Assembly: GCA_934662505.1 (NCBI GenBank)
Contig: CAKUKE010000001.1
Location: forward strand, 186,001-250,000
From: an uncultured Clostridia bacterium
Lineage (GTDB): Bacteria; Bacillota; Clostridia; Christensenellales; Aristaeellaceae
Reading direction: 5' to 3'
DNA length: 64,000 nt
Part shown: positions 34,728 to 42,767 of the stretch, in pieces
Numbering within the stretch: the stretch's first letter is position 1
Layout of the letters: every line of letters begins with the position of its first letter
Notes under the pieces: model-generated
Database searches by the model: none
What the model was told of the DNA's origin: nothing
What the model saw: the letters and a program-made list of their open reading frames with translations, nothing else
Translations under genes and position numbers: made by a program

Positions 34728-35543
34728 TCAGGCTTTGCCCAGCACATAGCGGTCGATGGCCTGCGCCACCCCCGCACGGTCGTTTGTGTCCGTTACCGCT
34801 TTGGCAGCGGCCTTCGCATCGTCGCTGCCGTTGCCCATGGCGACCCCCCATCCGGCTCTTTCCAGCATGGGAAGGTCGTTGCCCTCATCGCCCAGCGCCA
34901 TGGTGCACGCCATGGGGATGCCGAAATGACGGGCAAGCACTTCCAGACCCGTCGCCTTGTCCACGCCTTCGGGCATGATCTCAATGTTGCTGGCGGCGGA
35001 GCGGGTGAGGGTAATGTGGGGGACGGGCTGCAACTCGCGGCGCATGTCCTCCAGTTCATCCGTGTCGAACAGCACAAATTTGTTCACCGGCCTGCGGGCG
35101 TACAGTGCTCCTTCGCCGGTGTTGCGCACGTACTGCACGTTGAAGCGGTGTAATTCGTCCGCAAAGGCCAGCTCCCACTGGCTGGTCAGCGCCTCACTGC
35201 GGCGGGTGTAGAGAAAACCGTCGCCCATGATGTTGTAGTTGGTGCGGTGACGGTCGATCACATCAAAAATGGCCTGCGCGGAGGACGGCTCCATAAACTG
35301 CTGATGGAGGGTCACGTTGTTTTCGTCCGCCACCCGTCCGCCGTTGAGGGAAATGACGGGGCAGCGCAGCCCGCTGCGCTCCATCAGGCACAGCACGTTG
35401 CCGGCGATGCGGCCGGAGGCAATGCCCACGATCACGCCCCGGCGCTGGGCTTCCTTGATGGCGCGGATGTTTTCGGCGGGAATGACGCCGTCGCTGCCCA
35501 GCAGGGTACCGTCGATGTCCATGACGATCAGGCGAATGTTCAT
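34728..35543 (-). CDS. Cof-type HAD-superfamily phosphatase
   Basis: Protein of 271 residues. The HAD nucleophile motif IVMDIDGTLLGSDG (D9, D11) is at the N-terminus, SLNGGRV around residue 60-66 is motif II region, K in KATGLEVLARHFG and GDEGNDLPMLERAG near the C-terminus are motifs III and IV. The cap is of the Cof (C2) type. Members dephosphorylate sugar phosphates, flavin precursors or other small phosphates; the substrate is not predictable. ATG at 35543 follows ACAGGAG. Divergent from the MATE gene. Confidence 0.92.
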   Translation of the reverse strand: MNIRLIVMDIDGTLLGSDGVIPAENIRAIKEAQRRGVIVGIASGRIAGNVLCLMERSGLRCPVISLNGGRVADENNVTLHQQFMEPSSAQAIFDVIDRHRTNYNIMGDGFLYTRRSEALTSQWELAFADELHRFNVQYVRNTGEGALYARRPVNKFVLFDTDELEDMRRELQPVPHITLTRSAASNIEIMPEGVDKATGLEVLARHFGIPMACTMALGDEGNDLPMLERAGWGVAMGNGSDDAKAAAKAVTDTNDRAGVAQAIDRYVLGKA

Positions 35544-35576
35544 CTTGCGTAAACTCCTGTCAGAATAGTCCCGTTT

Positions 35577-35605
35577 ATTATACGCATTTTTCAGCGCGCC
35601 GTCTA
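35577..35605 (-). promoter_or_regulatory. Sigma-A promoter of the HAD phosphatase gene
   Basis: On the minus strand: TAGACG, 17-base spacer, TATAAT, 33 bases before the start. Confidence 0.65.
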
Positions 35606-35645
35606 TGCTGCGGCACAAAAAAATCTGGAGGCGCAGCAAAGGCGC

Positions 35646-35675
35646 TTCCCATGCGTGGGAAAAGTATGATATAAT
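35646..35675 (+). promoter_or_regulatory. MATE gene promoter with a palindrome over the -35 region
   Basis: A -10 TATAAT is at 35670-35675. At 35646-35661 TTCCCA and TGGGAA form an inverted repeat centred on TGCG, lying where the -35 box would be; no good -35 hexamer is present. This layout suits a repressor or activator site. Confidence 0.55.
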
Positions 35676-35709
35676 CAGCTTTGTATATGCTTGAAATGAG
35701 GAATGCAGA

Positions 35710-37131
35710 GTGAAGAAAAAAGGGTCTTTTGACTGGAAACAGTTTTTGAAGGCGGTTTCGGTGATCGCCATTCCCGTGGCGCTGCAAAACCTGCTGACGA
35801 CCACCGGCAGCATGGTGGACACCATGATGCTGGCACCCCTCGGCCAGCAGACGGTGGGCGCGGTCGGACTGTGCGCCCAGTTTTCCTCTCTGATGTTCGC
35901 CTGCTACTGGGGCTTTGTGGGCGGGGGCATGCTGTTTTTCGGCCAGTATTACGGTGCGAAGGATGACGACGGCGTCAATAACGCCTATGGCATGACCCTG
36001 ACCTGCATGATGACGGTGGGCGTCATTTTTGCGCTGCTGGCGGTGCTGTTTCCGGATGTGGTGATGCGTCTGTACACGGATAAGCCCCATATTCAGGCGC
36101 TGGGGGTGGAGTACCTGCGCATCGTAGGGTTCGCCTACCCGTTGCAGATCTACGCCATGGCGGCCAGCGCCCTTCTGCGCTCCACCGGCAAGGCGCAGGT
36201 GCCGCTCTATGGTTCCGTCGCCTCGGTGCTGGTCAACGTGCTGCTGAACTGGATGCTCATTGGCGGGCGTCTGGGCGCGCCTGCAATGGGCATGCGCGGC
36301 GCGGCGGTCGCAACGGTATGCGCTGCGTTTGTGAACGCAGCGGTGGTCATGATCGCGGCGCACGAGCAGCATCATCCCTATCTGACGCGCTTCTGCCGGC
36401 ATTTTCATTGGAACAGGGCGCTGATCGGCGCCTATTTCCGCAAGTGTCTTCCCATCATCTGCAATGAGCTGCTGATCGGCATCGGCAACATGGTCATCAA
36501 CATCGTACTGGGTCGCCAGAGTGAGGAAGCCATTGCGGCTACAGCGGTGTTCCGTACGCTGGAGGGGCTGATCATCGGCTTTTTTGCCGGGTTTGCCAAT
36601 GCATCCAGCGTGCTGGTGAGCAACGGGGTGGGCTCGGGCGAGCTGGAAACGGCTTACCAGCGGGCGCGCCGGCTGGTGTACCTGTGCGGCAGTTTCATTT
36701 TCTGTGTGTGCGTGGTGCTTTTGCTGGTGCACCGGCCGATCCTGACCGCCATGAGCCTGAGCGGCGAATCGCTGGCCATCGGCACGGGGATGCTGACCAT
36801 TTACTGTGCGGCGGCGGTCATCCGCATGTGCAACTGGACGCAGAACGACACGTTCCGGGCGGCCGGCGACGCGACCTTCGGTACGGTGCTGGAAATTGCC
36901 TTCATGTACGGGCTCATGCTGCCCTGCGTGTGTGCTGCGGGTCTGTGGCTCAAGGCTCCTTTTCTGGTCATTTTCGCCTGCTGTTATGTGGATGAGCCGA
37001 TCCGGCTTTTGCTGATGCACCGTCACCTCCGTTCCGGAAAGTGGATCAAGCCCGTCACGCCTCAGGGGCAGGCGGCGCTGCCTGCTTTTCTGGCCGCCCA
37101 CAGCAGGGAAAAAGCGAAAACGCAGTCCTAA
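35710..37131 (+). CDS. MATE-family multidrug/cation efflux protein
   Basis: Integral membrane exporter of 473 residues with about 12 helices in two MatE halves. The family's start (FLKAVSVIAIPVALQNLLTTTGSMVDTMML) and the GALQGIGNT-like segment region, here LLRSTGKAQVPLYGSVASV, are seen. It exports drugs or metabolites using H+ or Na+. Start is GTG at 35710, 8 bases after GAGGAAT; no in-frame ATG fits. Transcribed alone. Substrate is unknown. Confidence 0.92.
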   Translation: MKKKGSFDWKQFLKAVSVIAIPVALQNLLTTTGSMVDTMMLAPLGQQTVGAVGLCAQFSSLMFACYWGFVGGGMLFFGQYYGAKDDDGVNNAYGMTLTCMMTVGVIFALLAVLFPDVVMRLYTDKPHIQALGVEYLRIVGFAYPLQIYAMAASALLRSTGKAQVPLYGSVASVLVNVLLNWMLIGGRLGAPAMGMRGAAVATVCAAFVNAAVVMIAAHEQHHPYLTRFCRHFHWNRALIGAYFRKCLPIICNELLIGIGNMVINIVLGRQSEEAIAATAVFRTLEGLIIGFFAGFANASSVLVSNGVGSGELETAYQRARRLVYLCGSFIFCVCVVLLLVHRPILTAMSLSGESLAIGTGMLTIYCAAAVIRMCNWTQNDTFRAAGDATFGTVLEIAFMYGLMLPCVCAAGLWLKAPFLVIFACCYVDEPIRLLLMHRHLRSGKWIKPVTPQGQAALPAFLAAHSREKAKTQS

Positions 37132-37136
37132 CGAAA

Positions 37137-37162
37137 AGCGTCGGTCAGTCCGACGCTTTTTT
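37137..37162 (+). terminator. Rho-independent terminator after the MATE gene
   Basis: AGCGTCGG / CCGACGCT stem with a 5-base loop and six T, a few bases after the stop. Confidence 0.9.
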
Positions 37163-37215
37163 GCTGAAAAATGTAAATTTGCGCGGGAAAAGCTGCGGAA
37201 AAAACGAAAATCTGG

Positions 37216-37221
37216 TATAAT
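37216..37221 (+). promoter_or_regulatory. -10 element of the BACON/C39-like gene
   Basis: Perfect TATAAT, 30 bases before the start codon. No convincing -35 is seen, so activation may be needed. Confidence 0.55.
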
Positions 37222-37251
37222 AAAACATCAATGTTTTGCGAGGATGGGCGG

Positions 37252-39315
37252 ATGCGAAAGCTGCTTGCAATGGTTGCGCTGTGCGTCGCGCTGGCGGCGA
37301 CGGCGCTGGGGGAAGGCGCCGTGCAGTTTGAGGAGGATACGGTCGCGGTCGGAGAGACGGTGCGGTTTCAGGTGAGCGGAACGGAGGCTGCCGCGTACCG
37401 TTACGAACTGCTCCGGGGCGGTCAGACCCTCTGGACGGGGGAGGATACCGTGTATCCGTCGGGCGGGTACCGTACCCGTCAGGCGGGCGTCTACACGCTG
37501 CGGGTCTATTGTACAGACCCGGACGGCGGGGAGCGAGTGCTGACCGGTGATTTTTACGTAACGGGCGGCGAAGGAGAAAAGCAGGAGACGGCAGCGTCTG
37601 CGTCCGGCCGTGTACAGGTGGTCGGCGGCAGGGCGGCCTTTGGCAGTCAGGGCGGCATCCAGCGCTGGACGATCGTGTCCGACGGCGTGTGGGTCGCATC
37701 GACAACGGATGATTTTATTATGCTGACGGGGGATTGCGGCGGCAATGGCGATACCCTGACCGTGACGGTCGCCCCATCGGATGAACAGGGTCGAACCGGG
37801 CATGTGACCCTGCGCTGCGGCGGCGGGGAAACGACCGTTGAACTGCGCCAGACGGCGGATAACGGCGAAGAAACGGAAGAGACCCTGTCCGCCAGTACGG
37901 ACGTTATCCTGCTGGATGGTCACAAGCAGGTGACCTGGATGGATGGTGCAGGTGAAAAAAGCTGGACGGTGACTGCGTCCGGGGAATGGACGTGGGAAGC
38001 GTCGGAGGATTTTATCACCTGCCGCCAGTCGGAGGGAATGCTCCGGGTGACGGTGGAAGACAATCATACCGGCGACGTGCGCTGCGGCACGGTTGCGCTG
38101 CGCTGCGGAGCGGCGCAGGCCTACCTGTTCATCTGGCAGCAGCCGGCAAGGCAGGGCGCGGCAGTTTTGTCCGTGGAGGTCGATGGCAGCGGGGGCGCCG
38201 CCTGGCAGGATACGCTGCGGGTGCGGGCAGTTACAACGGCGGATGCGGAGCGGCTGGAGGTGACGCTGGGCGAGCAGACGCCCGTGACGCTGCCGCAGGA
38301 CGCATCCGTTCTGCAGGGAAGCGAGCGGGTGTGGCAGACCGAAGTGCCGCTGCGTGCGGCGGGGGACAGCGCTCTGCTGTGCATGGCGCTGGACGGCACG
38401 GGCCGCGGCGCGGGCAAGTGGGCTGCCGTCACGGCGCAGCCGGAGGCTCCCGGCTTTTATGGCGACAGCGCCGTGCAGGGGGATGATGGCCTGACCTTTA
38501 CGACCACCGCCTCGGTCAGCAAGGTGGAGGCGCTGGATGAAACGGGCGCGGTCGCAGCGGTTTTCACGACGGTCGAAGCGGAAATCATGCCCTATGGGAA
38601 CGGTGCGGAAAAGGGACGGTATGCGCTCTGGTCCGTGCAGACCGACCTGCGGCCATCGGCGCTCCGCATCGGCGATGCGGTATTGCCTGTGCGTGCGAAA
38701 ACGGCTGCGGAAAAAAGCATCGCCCTTTACAGCCAGCAGGATGGCTGGTGGGCGGATAAAGCCTATAAAAACAGCGACCTGCAGCGCTCCGGGTGCGCCA
38801 TTTTCACCCTGTCTCACGCGCTGCAGCTGCTGGGCTTTGAGGGAGAGAACACTCTGCCTGAGAATCTGGCAGTGACCTACGCCGCCTGTCTGTATGAAGG
38901 GGGCACCGTCAACGATGCGCTGATCGGGCGGGCGGCCAGGGATTTCGGGTTTAAAACCCGCTACGAACTGTATAAAAACAAGGCGGAGATACTGGGCAAG
39001 GCGCGAAACGGCGCGGTGTTTTCCTTTGCCATTGTCAGCGGGCATATCGCGCTGGCAGCAGGGTTTGACGAAAGCGGTGAAAAGTGCCTGATTTATGATT
39101 CCGCCCCTTCCGCCACCTTTGAACGCATCAAAAGCGGCAGCATTTATTATCAGGATGAGGCGGGCAGCTATGTGGAGGCGACGGATCCCTCCGACATTCC
39201 CGGCAGCGTGTATTATCCTGAAACCGGCGGGTTCGGAGGGCTGCGCTACTGGCTGGACACCAGCTATGTGGTGCGCCGGGGCGTGCGGCTCATTCAGCCC
39301 GCCACACAGAAGTGA
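37252..39315 (+). CDS. Secreted BACON-domain protein with a C39-like cysteine peptidase domain
   Basis: Secreted protein of 687 residues. Signal peptide is about residues 1-20. A beta-rich first domain (~22-105) is followed by two BACON-like repeats (~112-208 and ~215-300; RWTIVSDGVWVAS and SWTVTASGEWTWEAS are matching strands). Two further beta-rich parts follow. The C-terminal ~190 residues form a C39-like peptidase: Cys ~515 in RSGCAIFTLSHALQLLG, His ~598 in SGHIALAAG and Asp ~616 in LIYDSAP. It may cut a peptide or cell-wall target outside the cell. An ATG at 37231 is out of ribosome binding site range; ATG 37252 follows GCGAGG. Confidence 0.8.
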   Translation: MRKLLAMVALCVALAATALGEGAVQFEEDTVAVGETVRFQVSGTEAAAYRYELLRGGQTLWTGEDTVYPSGGYRTRQAGVYTLRVYCTDPDGGERVLTGDFYVTGGEGEKQETAASASGRVQVVGGRAAFGSQGGIQRWTIVSDGVWVASTTDDFIMLTGDCGGNGDTLTVTVAPSDEQGRTGHVTLRCGGGETTVELRQTADNGEETEETLSASTDVILLDGHKQVTWMDGAGEKSWTVTASGEWTWEASEDFITCRQSEGMLRVTVEDNHTGDVRCGTVALRCGAAQAYLFIWQQPARQGAAVLSVEVDGSGGAAWQDTLRVRAVTTADAERLEVTLGEQTPVTLPQDASVLQGSERVWQTEVPLRAAGDSALLCMALDGTGRGAGKWAAVTAQPEAPGFYGDSAVQGDDGLTFTTTASVSKVEALDETGAVAAVFTTVEAEIMPYGNGAEKGRYALWSVQTDLRPSALRIGDAVLPVRAKTAAEKSIALYSQQDGWWADKAYKNSDLQRSGCAIFTLSHALQLLGFEGENTLPENLAVTYAACLYEGGTVNDALIGRAARDFGFKTRYELYKNKAEILGKARNGAVFSFAIVSGHIALAAGFDESGEKCLIYDSAPSATFERIKSGSIYYQDEAGSYVEATDPSDIPGSVYYPETGGFGGLRYWLDTSYVVRRGVRLIQPATQK

Positions 39316-39774
39316 CAGGTTGCCTGCAAAAAACGCATGAAAAAAGCGCCGGAACAGCCGGCGCTTTTTTGTGTGGAAAAGGAGGAGGGCACGGCGGAGG
39401 CACCATATACGGATGAAAAAGGGAGCGGGCTTTCCGCGGCGCCTGCCTGTTATCCGGGTACGCCGCGGGAGGGAAGATCAGGCGCCTCCATGTGTACGGA
39501 GAAAAGCGGCAGCGCACCGGCTGCCCTGCCCGCTGCCTGTGGCGGTTTTCGGGTGGAAAAGCCCTGTAGGCGCCGGACGCAGGTGCGGCTTGACCACAGC
39601 CATCGGGCATGCAGGAAAAGCAGCCGTCCGGGGTGCGCGGCGGGAGGGTGAAACGGCACGCATTGGGAGCCGTCAGGCGCAAAGAAGCGCCTGCGCACAG
39701 AGGATGACGGCATCGCAGACGCAGCAGGCAGGGTATGTCCCCCAAAGGCGGGTGCGCCGCGCTTCGGGCGGCTG
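39316..39774. other. Intergenic region between convergent genes
   Basis: Starts with the terminator at 39345-39370. A perfect hairpin CAGGCGC / GCGCCTG with an AAAGAA loop is at 39674-39693, near the end of the convergent anti-sigma gene, but has no T-run. Open frames here lack ribosome binding sites and have Arg-rich, low-complexity products; none is credible. Confidence 0.6.
39345..39370 (+). terminator. Rho-independent terminator after the BACON/C39-like gene
   Basis: AGCGCCGG / CCGGCGCT stem, AACAG loop, TTTTTT tail. Confidence 0.92.
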
Positions 39775-40962
39775 TCAGGAGGCGGGATGGGCGTATTCCA
39801 GCGGAATGGCGACCCGCTGACTGTTGACGACCAGATAGTTCACAGGGGTAAGCCGCTCGTCCGGGGTGCCTTCATAGTAGATGGTAACGGTCAGGTTGCC
39901 TTCTGCATCCAGCGTCCGGCTGCCGGACCAGCAGTCCCGGCTCCGTCCCATCTGTTCGCCCCGGGCGTTGAGCAGCGTATCCGCAAGATACTTGCCCGCC
40001 ACGTCTACAAATTCACTTCCGGATTCCATCTGCGCCATTTCCCAGTCAAAAATCTGATCCTGATCGTTTTCCATGGGAAAATCTTCAGGCAGGCTGGCAC
40101 GGGGGATGGTGACCGTATACCGCAGCACGATGCTGGCAGGGGAGAAATGCGCGTCGGTAAAGTGCAGCTTCTCGCCGTCCCGAAGGGTCACGTCGTCCGG
40201 CAGCGTCACCTCGTACTGTGCGGCGGCGTTTTTGCTGTCCAGCGTAAAGGAAAGGGGCGGCGGCAGTGCGGATCTGTCGCTGAAATCGCTCATGCGGGCG
40301 AAATCCATTTCGATGGACAGCGTGTCTCCGGGATGGTAGGCGACGTAGTCGTCCGTTTCGCTGTCATAGTATTCCAGCGCACTGTCCACCCAGTACTCGA
40401 TCTTGCCCGGGGCGTCGCCCAGCCGCTGCATGACGCTGCGCAGATTGACGCTTATGCCATCCACGGAAATGGAGCCGTTGCCGTCGCAGGCCAGCGTAAC
40501 GTCCTCCCGGACGCGGGCCTGATAGGAATAGCTGCCTGCCGTTTCTGCACTGTCCTGCTTTTCAGCCTGCGTCCAGGGGGTGGTGACGGTGGTGTCCGTC
40601 ATGGAATAGAGGATGCGCAGCACCCGCCCGTCGTACACGGCCTCCTCCACCCGCCAGACCAGTGCGCCCGTGCGTGTCATGGCCAGATTGGTGCGCACCA
40701 TGGATCGCGCCTGGGGAAGGGTGTCGTACCAGGAATCGCCGGAAAAGTTGAGCACGCCCAGACGGTCTGCTACCGCCAGCGCGCCGGTCAGGAGCAGCGC
40801 GCCCAGCAGGGCGAACATAAACCCCCGCGCGATGATCCGCCGGGTGCGCTGCCTGCCCCGGGCACGGATCTTTTCCGCCGTGTCTGTCAGCCGCCGGTGA
40901 AAGACGGCAGGGGTGGAGGGAAAGGCGTCCGAAAGCATGCGTTTTAACTGTTCATCGTTCAT
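39775..40962 (-). CDS. DUF4179-type transmembrane anti-sigma factor
   Basis: Protein of 395 residues. A short cytoplasmic part (about 45 residues, with RRLTDTAEKIRARGRQ) should bind the sigma factor. One membrane helix is at ~48-68 (FMFALLGALLLTGALAVA). The large outside part has the DUF4179 features, with a beta-rich sensor domain (YDTLPQARSMVRTNLAM, then LEYYDSETDDYVAYHPG). It directly follows the ECF sigma gene (2-base gap), the usual arrangement for a sigma factor held inactive at the membrane. The signal it senses is unknown. No regulated-proteolysis gene is next to it. Confidence 0.85.
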   Translation of the reverse strand: MNDEQLKRMLSDAFPSTPAVFHRRLTDTAEKIRARGRQRTRRIIARGFMFALLGALLLTGALAVADRLGVLNFSGDSWYDTLPQARSMVRTNLAMTRTGALVWRVEEAVYDGRVLRILYSMTDTTVTTPWTQAEKQDSAETAGSYSYQARVREDVTLACDGNGSISVDGISVNLRSVMQRLGDAPGKIEYWVDSALEYYDSETDDYVAYHPGDTLSIEMDFARMSDFSDRSALPPPLSFTLDSKNAAAQYEVTLPDDVTLRDGEKLHFTDAHFSPASIVLRYTVTIPRASLPEDFPMENDQDQIFDWEMAQMESGSEFVDVAGKYLADTLLNARGEQMGRSRDCWSGSRTLDAEGNLTVTIYYEGTPDERLTPVNYLVVNSQRVAIPLEYAHPAS

Positions 40963-40964
40963 GT

Positions 40965-41453
40965 TTACAGCGCCTCCTCCAGCATCATTTCACGCAGTGT
41001 TTTGCGGCCGTTCCACAGCCGGCTTTTGACCGTCCCCTCCGGAATGCGCAGGGTGCGGGCGATTTCCCGCACGGTGAACCCTTCCACATAGAACAGCACC
41101 ATGGGCACGCGGAGGGTCTCGTCCATTTCATCCAGCATGCCCATGACCTCGTTCAGGCGCCCTTCCTCCGGCGCGGGCAGGGCGCCCAGGATACCCGGAT
41201 GGGCGTCGGTGGAAATGAGGGGGTGCGCCCTTTCACGGCGCAGCATGTCCTTGCAGGTGTTGACCAGAATGCGGGTCAGCCATGCCCGGGCGCTGGCGGC
41301 CTCCCGCAGCCGGTGGGCGTGCGCCGCAGCCTTGAGAAGGGTGTCCTGCACCGCGTCGGCGCAGTCGGCGTCCGAACGCAGCAGTGTCCGGGCGACCCGG
41401 TAAAGGGTGCGCTCCTGCTCCAGCGCGATTTCAAGCAGTTCTTCCTGCCGCAT
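40965..41453 (-). CDS. ECF sigma-70 factor (first of two)
   Basis: Protein of 162 residues, normal for ECF sigma factors. Sigma2 region is around residues 15-75 (RTLLRSDADCADAVQDTLLKA and ARAWLTRILVNTCKDMLRR) and sigma4 around 105-155 (LRVPMVLFYVEGFTVREIA, then LRIPEGTVKSRLWNGRK). Its own transcript starts at a putative ECF promoter (41489-41518). The divergent acylation operon has the same motif, so both are probably its targets. ATG at 41453 follows GAAGGGAGG. Confidence 0.93.
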   Translation of the reverse strand: MRQEELLEIALEQERTLYRVARTLLRSDADCADAVQDTLLKAAAHAHRLREAASARAWLTRILVNTCKDMLRRERAHPLISTDAHPGILGALPAPEEGRLNEVMGMLDEMDETLRVPMVLFYVEGFTVREIARTLRIPEGTVKSRLWNGRKTLREMMLEEAL

Positions 41454-41488
41454 GGTGCCTTCCTCCCTTCATGGCGGTTTCATCTATC

Positions 41489-41518
41489 AAGACGTGCAGG
41501 CATGAGCCGGGGTTCAAG
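41489..41518 (-). promoter_or_regulatory. Putative ECF-sigma promoter of the sigma/anti-sigma unit
   Basis: On the minus strand TTGAACC, 16-base spacer counted after AACC, CGTCTTG. This resembles Bacillus SigM/SigW-type sites (AAC-N16-CGTC/A). It lies about 40 bases before the sigma gene and suits autoregulation. Confidence 0.7.
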
Positions 41519-41543
41519 AAGAAAAAAATTTTTTGAAATCTGC

Positions 41544-41569
41544 AACCGTTTTGTGCCGTTTTACGTCTT
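41544..41569 (+). promoter_or_regulatory. Putative ECF-sigma promoter of the SGNH-MBOAT operon
   Basis: AACC, 16-base spacer, CGTCTTA, about 38 bases before the GTG start. It is the same motif, with the same spacing, as the oppositely oriented site at 41489-41518. Confidence 0.7.
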
Positions 41570-41604
41570 ATTATAGAGCAAAACGTTGGAAGGGGAGAGA
41601 AGAC

Positions 41605-42303
41605 GTGCGGGGCAAACGGCTATTTTGTCTGCTTTTGTGCCTGCTTTTGGGCATGGGCGCGATTGGCGCGCAGGCGGAAAGCGGGCTTTATGAGGATGCG
41701 GTGTTTGTGGGCGACAGCGTGACGCAGGGGCTGCGGGCGTACCTGAAAACACTGGACGGGGACGCGCCGGCGGGGCTTTCCGGGGCGCGGTTTCTGACCG
41801 CGCAAAGCTATATGCTGTACGTGGCCAGCCGGAAAAACCTGCTGGAAGGGCATGCCAACCTGTTCTTCGGCGGAGAGGCATGCACCCTGCAGAAAGCCGT
41901 CAAAAAGCTGCAGCCCGGCTGGCTGTTTGTGCTGCTGGGGCTGAACGACTACGCAGGAGAGGACGTGGGCAAGCATATCGGCTACGCCCGGCGGCTGATC
42001 ATGCTGGTGCGGGAGGTGTCGCCGGACACGCGCATCGTTTTCCAGTCCCTCACGCCCGTTACCCGCGCATTTTGCCGGAAGAAGGATTATCGCACCCTCT
42101 GGCAGGATTATAACACATCTTTGTCGAAAATGTGCGAAGAAGAAAATGTGACCTATCTGGATATCGGTCAGGACATGACGGACGAGGAAGGGTATCTGAA
42201 GGAAGAGTTTGCGCAGGACGGCCTGTGCCACCTGAACGACGAAGGCAATCGGGCGTGGGTGGAGGCGCTGCGCCGGTTCGCGGAGGAGGAGAGAGAGCCA
42301 TGA
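41605..42303 (+). CDS. Secreted SGNH/GDSL-family hydrolase or acyltransferase
   Basis: Secreted protein of 232 residues. The signal peptide (RLFCLLLCLLLGMGAIGAQA) is cleaved near residue 20. The SGNH blocks are present: serine in VFVGDSVTQGL, asparagine in LLGLNDYAG and the D..H pair in DGLCHLNDEG. Such enzymes transfer or remove acyl groups on surface polysaccharides, and one sits in many MBOAT operons. Start is GTG at 41605 behind AAGGGGAG; upstream in-frame codons have no ribosome binding site. First gene of a four-gene operon, with ATGA overlap to the next. Confidence 0.85.
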   Translation: MRGKRLFCLLLCLLLGMGAIGAQAESGLYEDAVFVGDSVTQGLRAYLKTLDGDAPAGLSGARFLTAQSYMLYVASRKNLLEGHANLFFGGEACTLQKAVKKLQPGWLFVLLGLNDYAGEDVGKHIGYARRLIMLVREVSPDTRIVFQSLTPVTRAFCRKKDYRTLWQDYNTSLSKMCEEENVTYLDIGQDMTDEEGYLKEEFAQDGLCHLNDEGNRAWVEALRRFAEEEREP

Positions 42304-42767
42304 GGAAAAAGCGGAAAACGATCCTGCTGATCTGTCTTGCGGCGGTGCTGGTGCTGCTGGCCGGGTGTCAGGGGGGAGAAAAGCCCCTGACGACCGTCAG
42401 TCAGGCGCTGGATAACGCCCGGGAAAAGGCGGGCGTGGAGACGACGGTCATGGACAGCGAGGATCTGGACATGCTGCTGGGCATCCAGAGCGACGAAGTG
42501 GCGGAGGGCGCGCTGTATGTGGCGTCCGAGCCCCTGCAGGGGGATATGCTGGCGCTGTTCAAGGCGGCAAACGACGCTGCGGCGGAGCATATCCGTCAGG
42601 CGCTTGAAAACTACCTGACCCAGCGGATCAGCGAAACGGAAAACTATCTGCCGGACGTGTGCGCGCTGCTGCGGCAGGGACAGGTGCGCCGGGACGGCCT
42701 GCGGGTGTACATGGCGGTGAGCGCGCAGCGGGATGCGGTGATGGCCGCGCTGGAGGAGGGTCGGTAA
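42300..42767 (+). CDS. DUF4358 lipoprotein
   Basis: Small lipoprotein of 155 residues. The signal peptide ends in the lipobox LLAGC (cysteine at residue 21). The rest fits DUF4358, a family found beside MBOAT and DHHW genes in Clostridia (ALYVASEPLQGDMLALFKAAN, NYLPDVCALL). Role is unknown; a scaffold in the acylation complex outside the membrane is an inference. The ATG overlaps the SGNH stop (ATGA), and the next ATG follows its TAA directly. Confidence 0.8.
   Translation: MRKKRKTILLICLAAVLVLLAGCQGGEKPLTTVSQALDNAREKAGVETTVMDSEDLDMLLGIQSDEVAEGALYVASEPLQGDMLALFKAANDAAAEHIRQALENYLTQRISETENYLPDVCALLRQGQVRRDGLRVYMAVSAQRDAVMAALEEGR

Noticed and set aside
39337..39820. Overlapping plus-strand open frames (104 and 149 codons) between the BACON gene and the anti-sigma gene
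   Set aside because: They begin inside a terminator or shortly after it, have no ribosome binding site and Arg/Pro/Ala-rich products.
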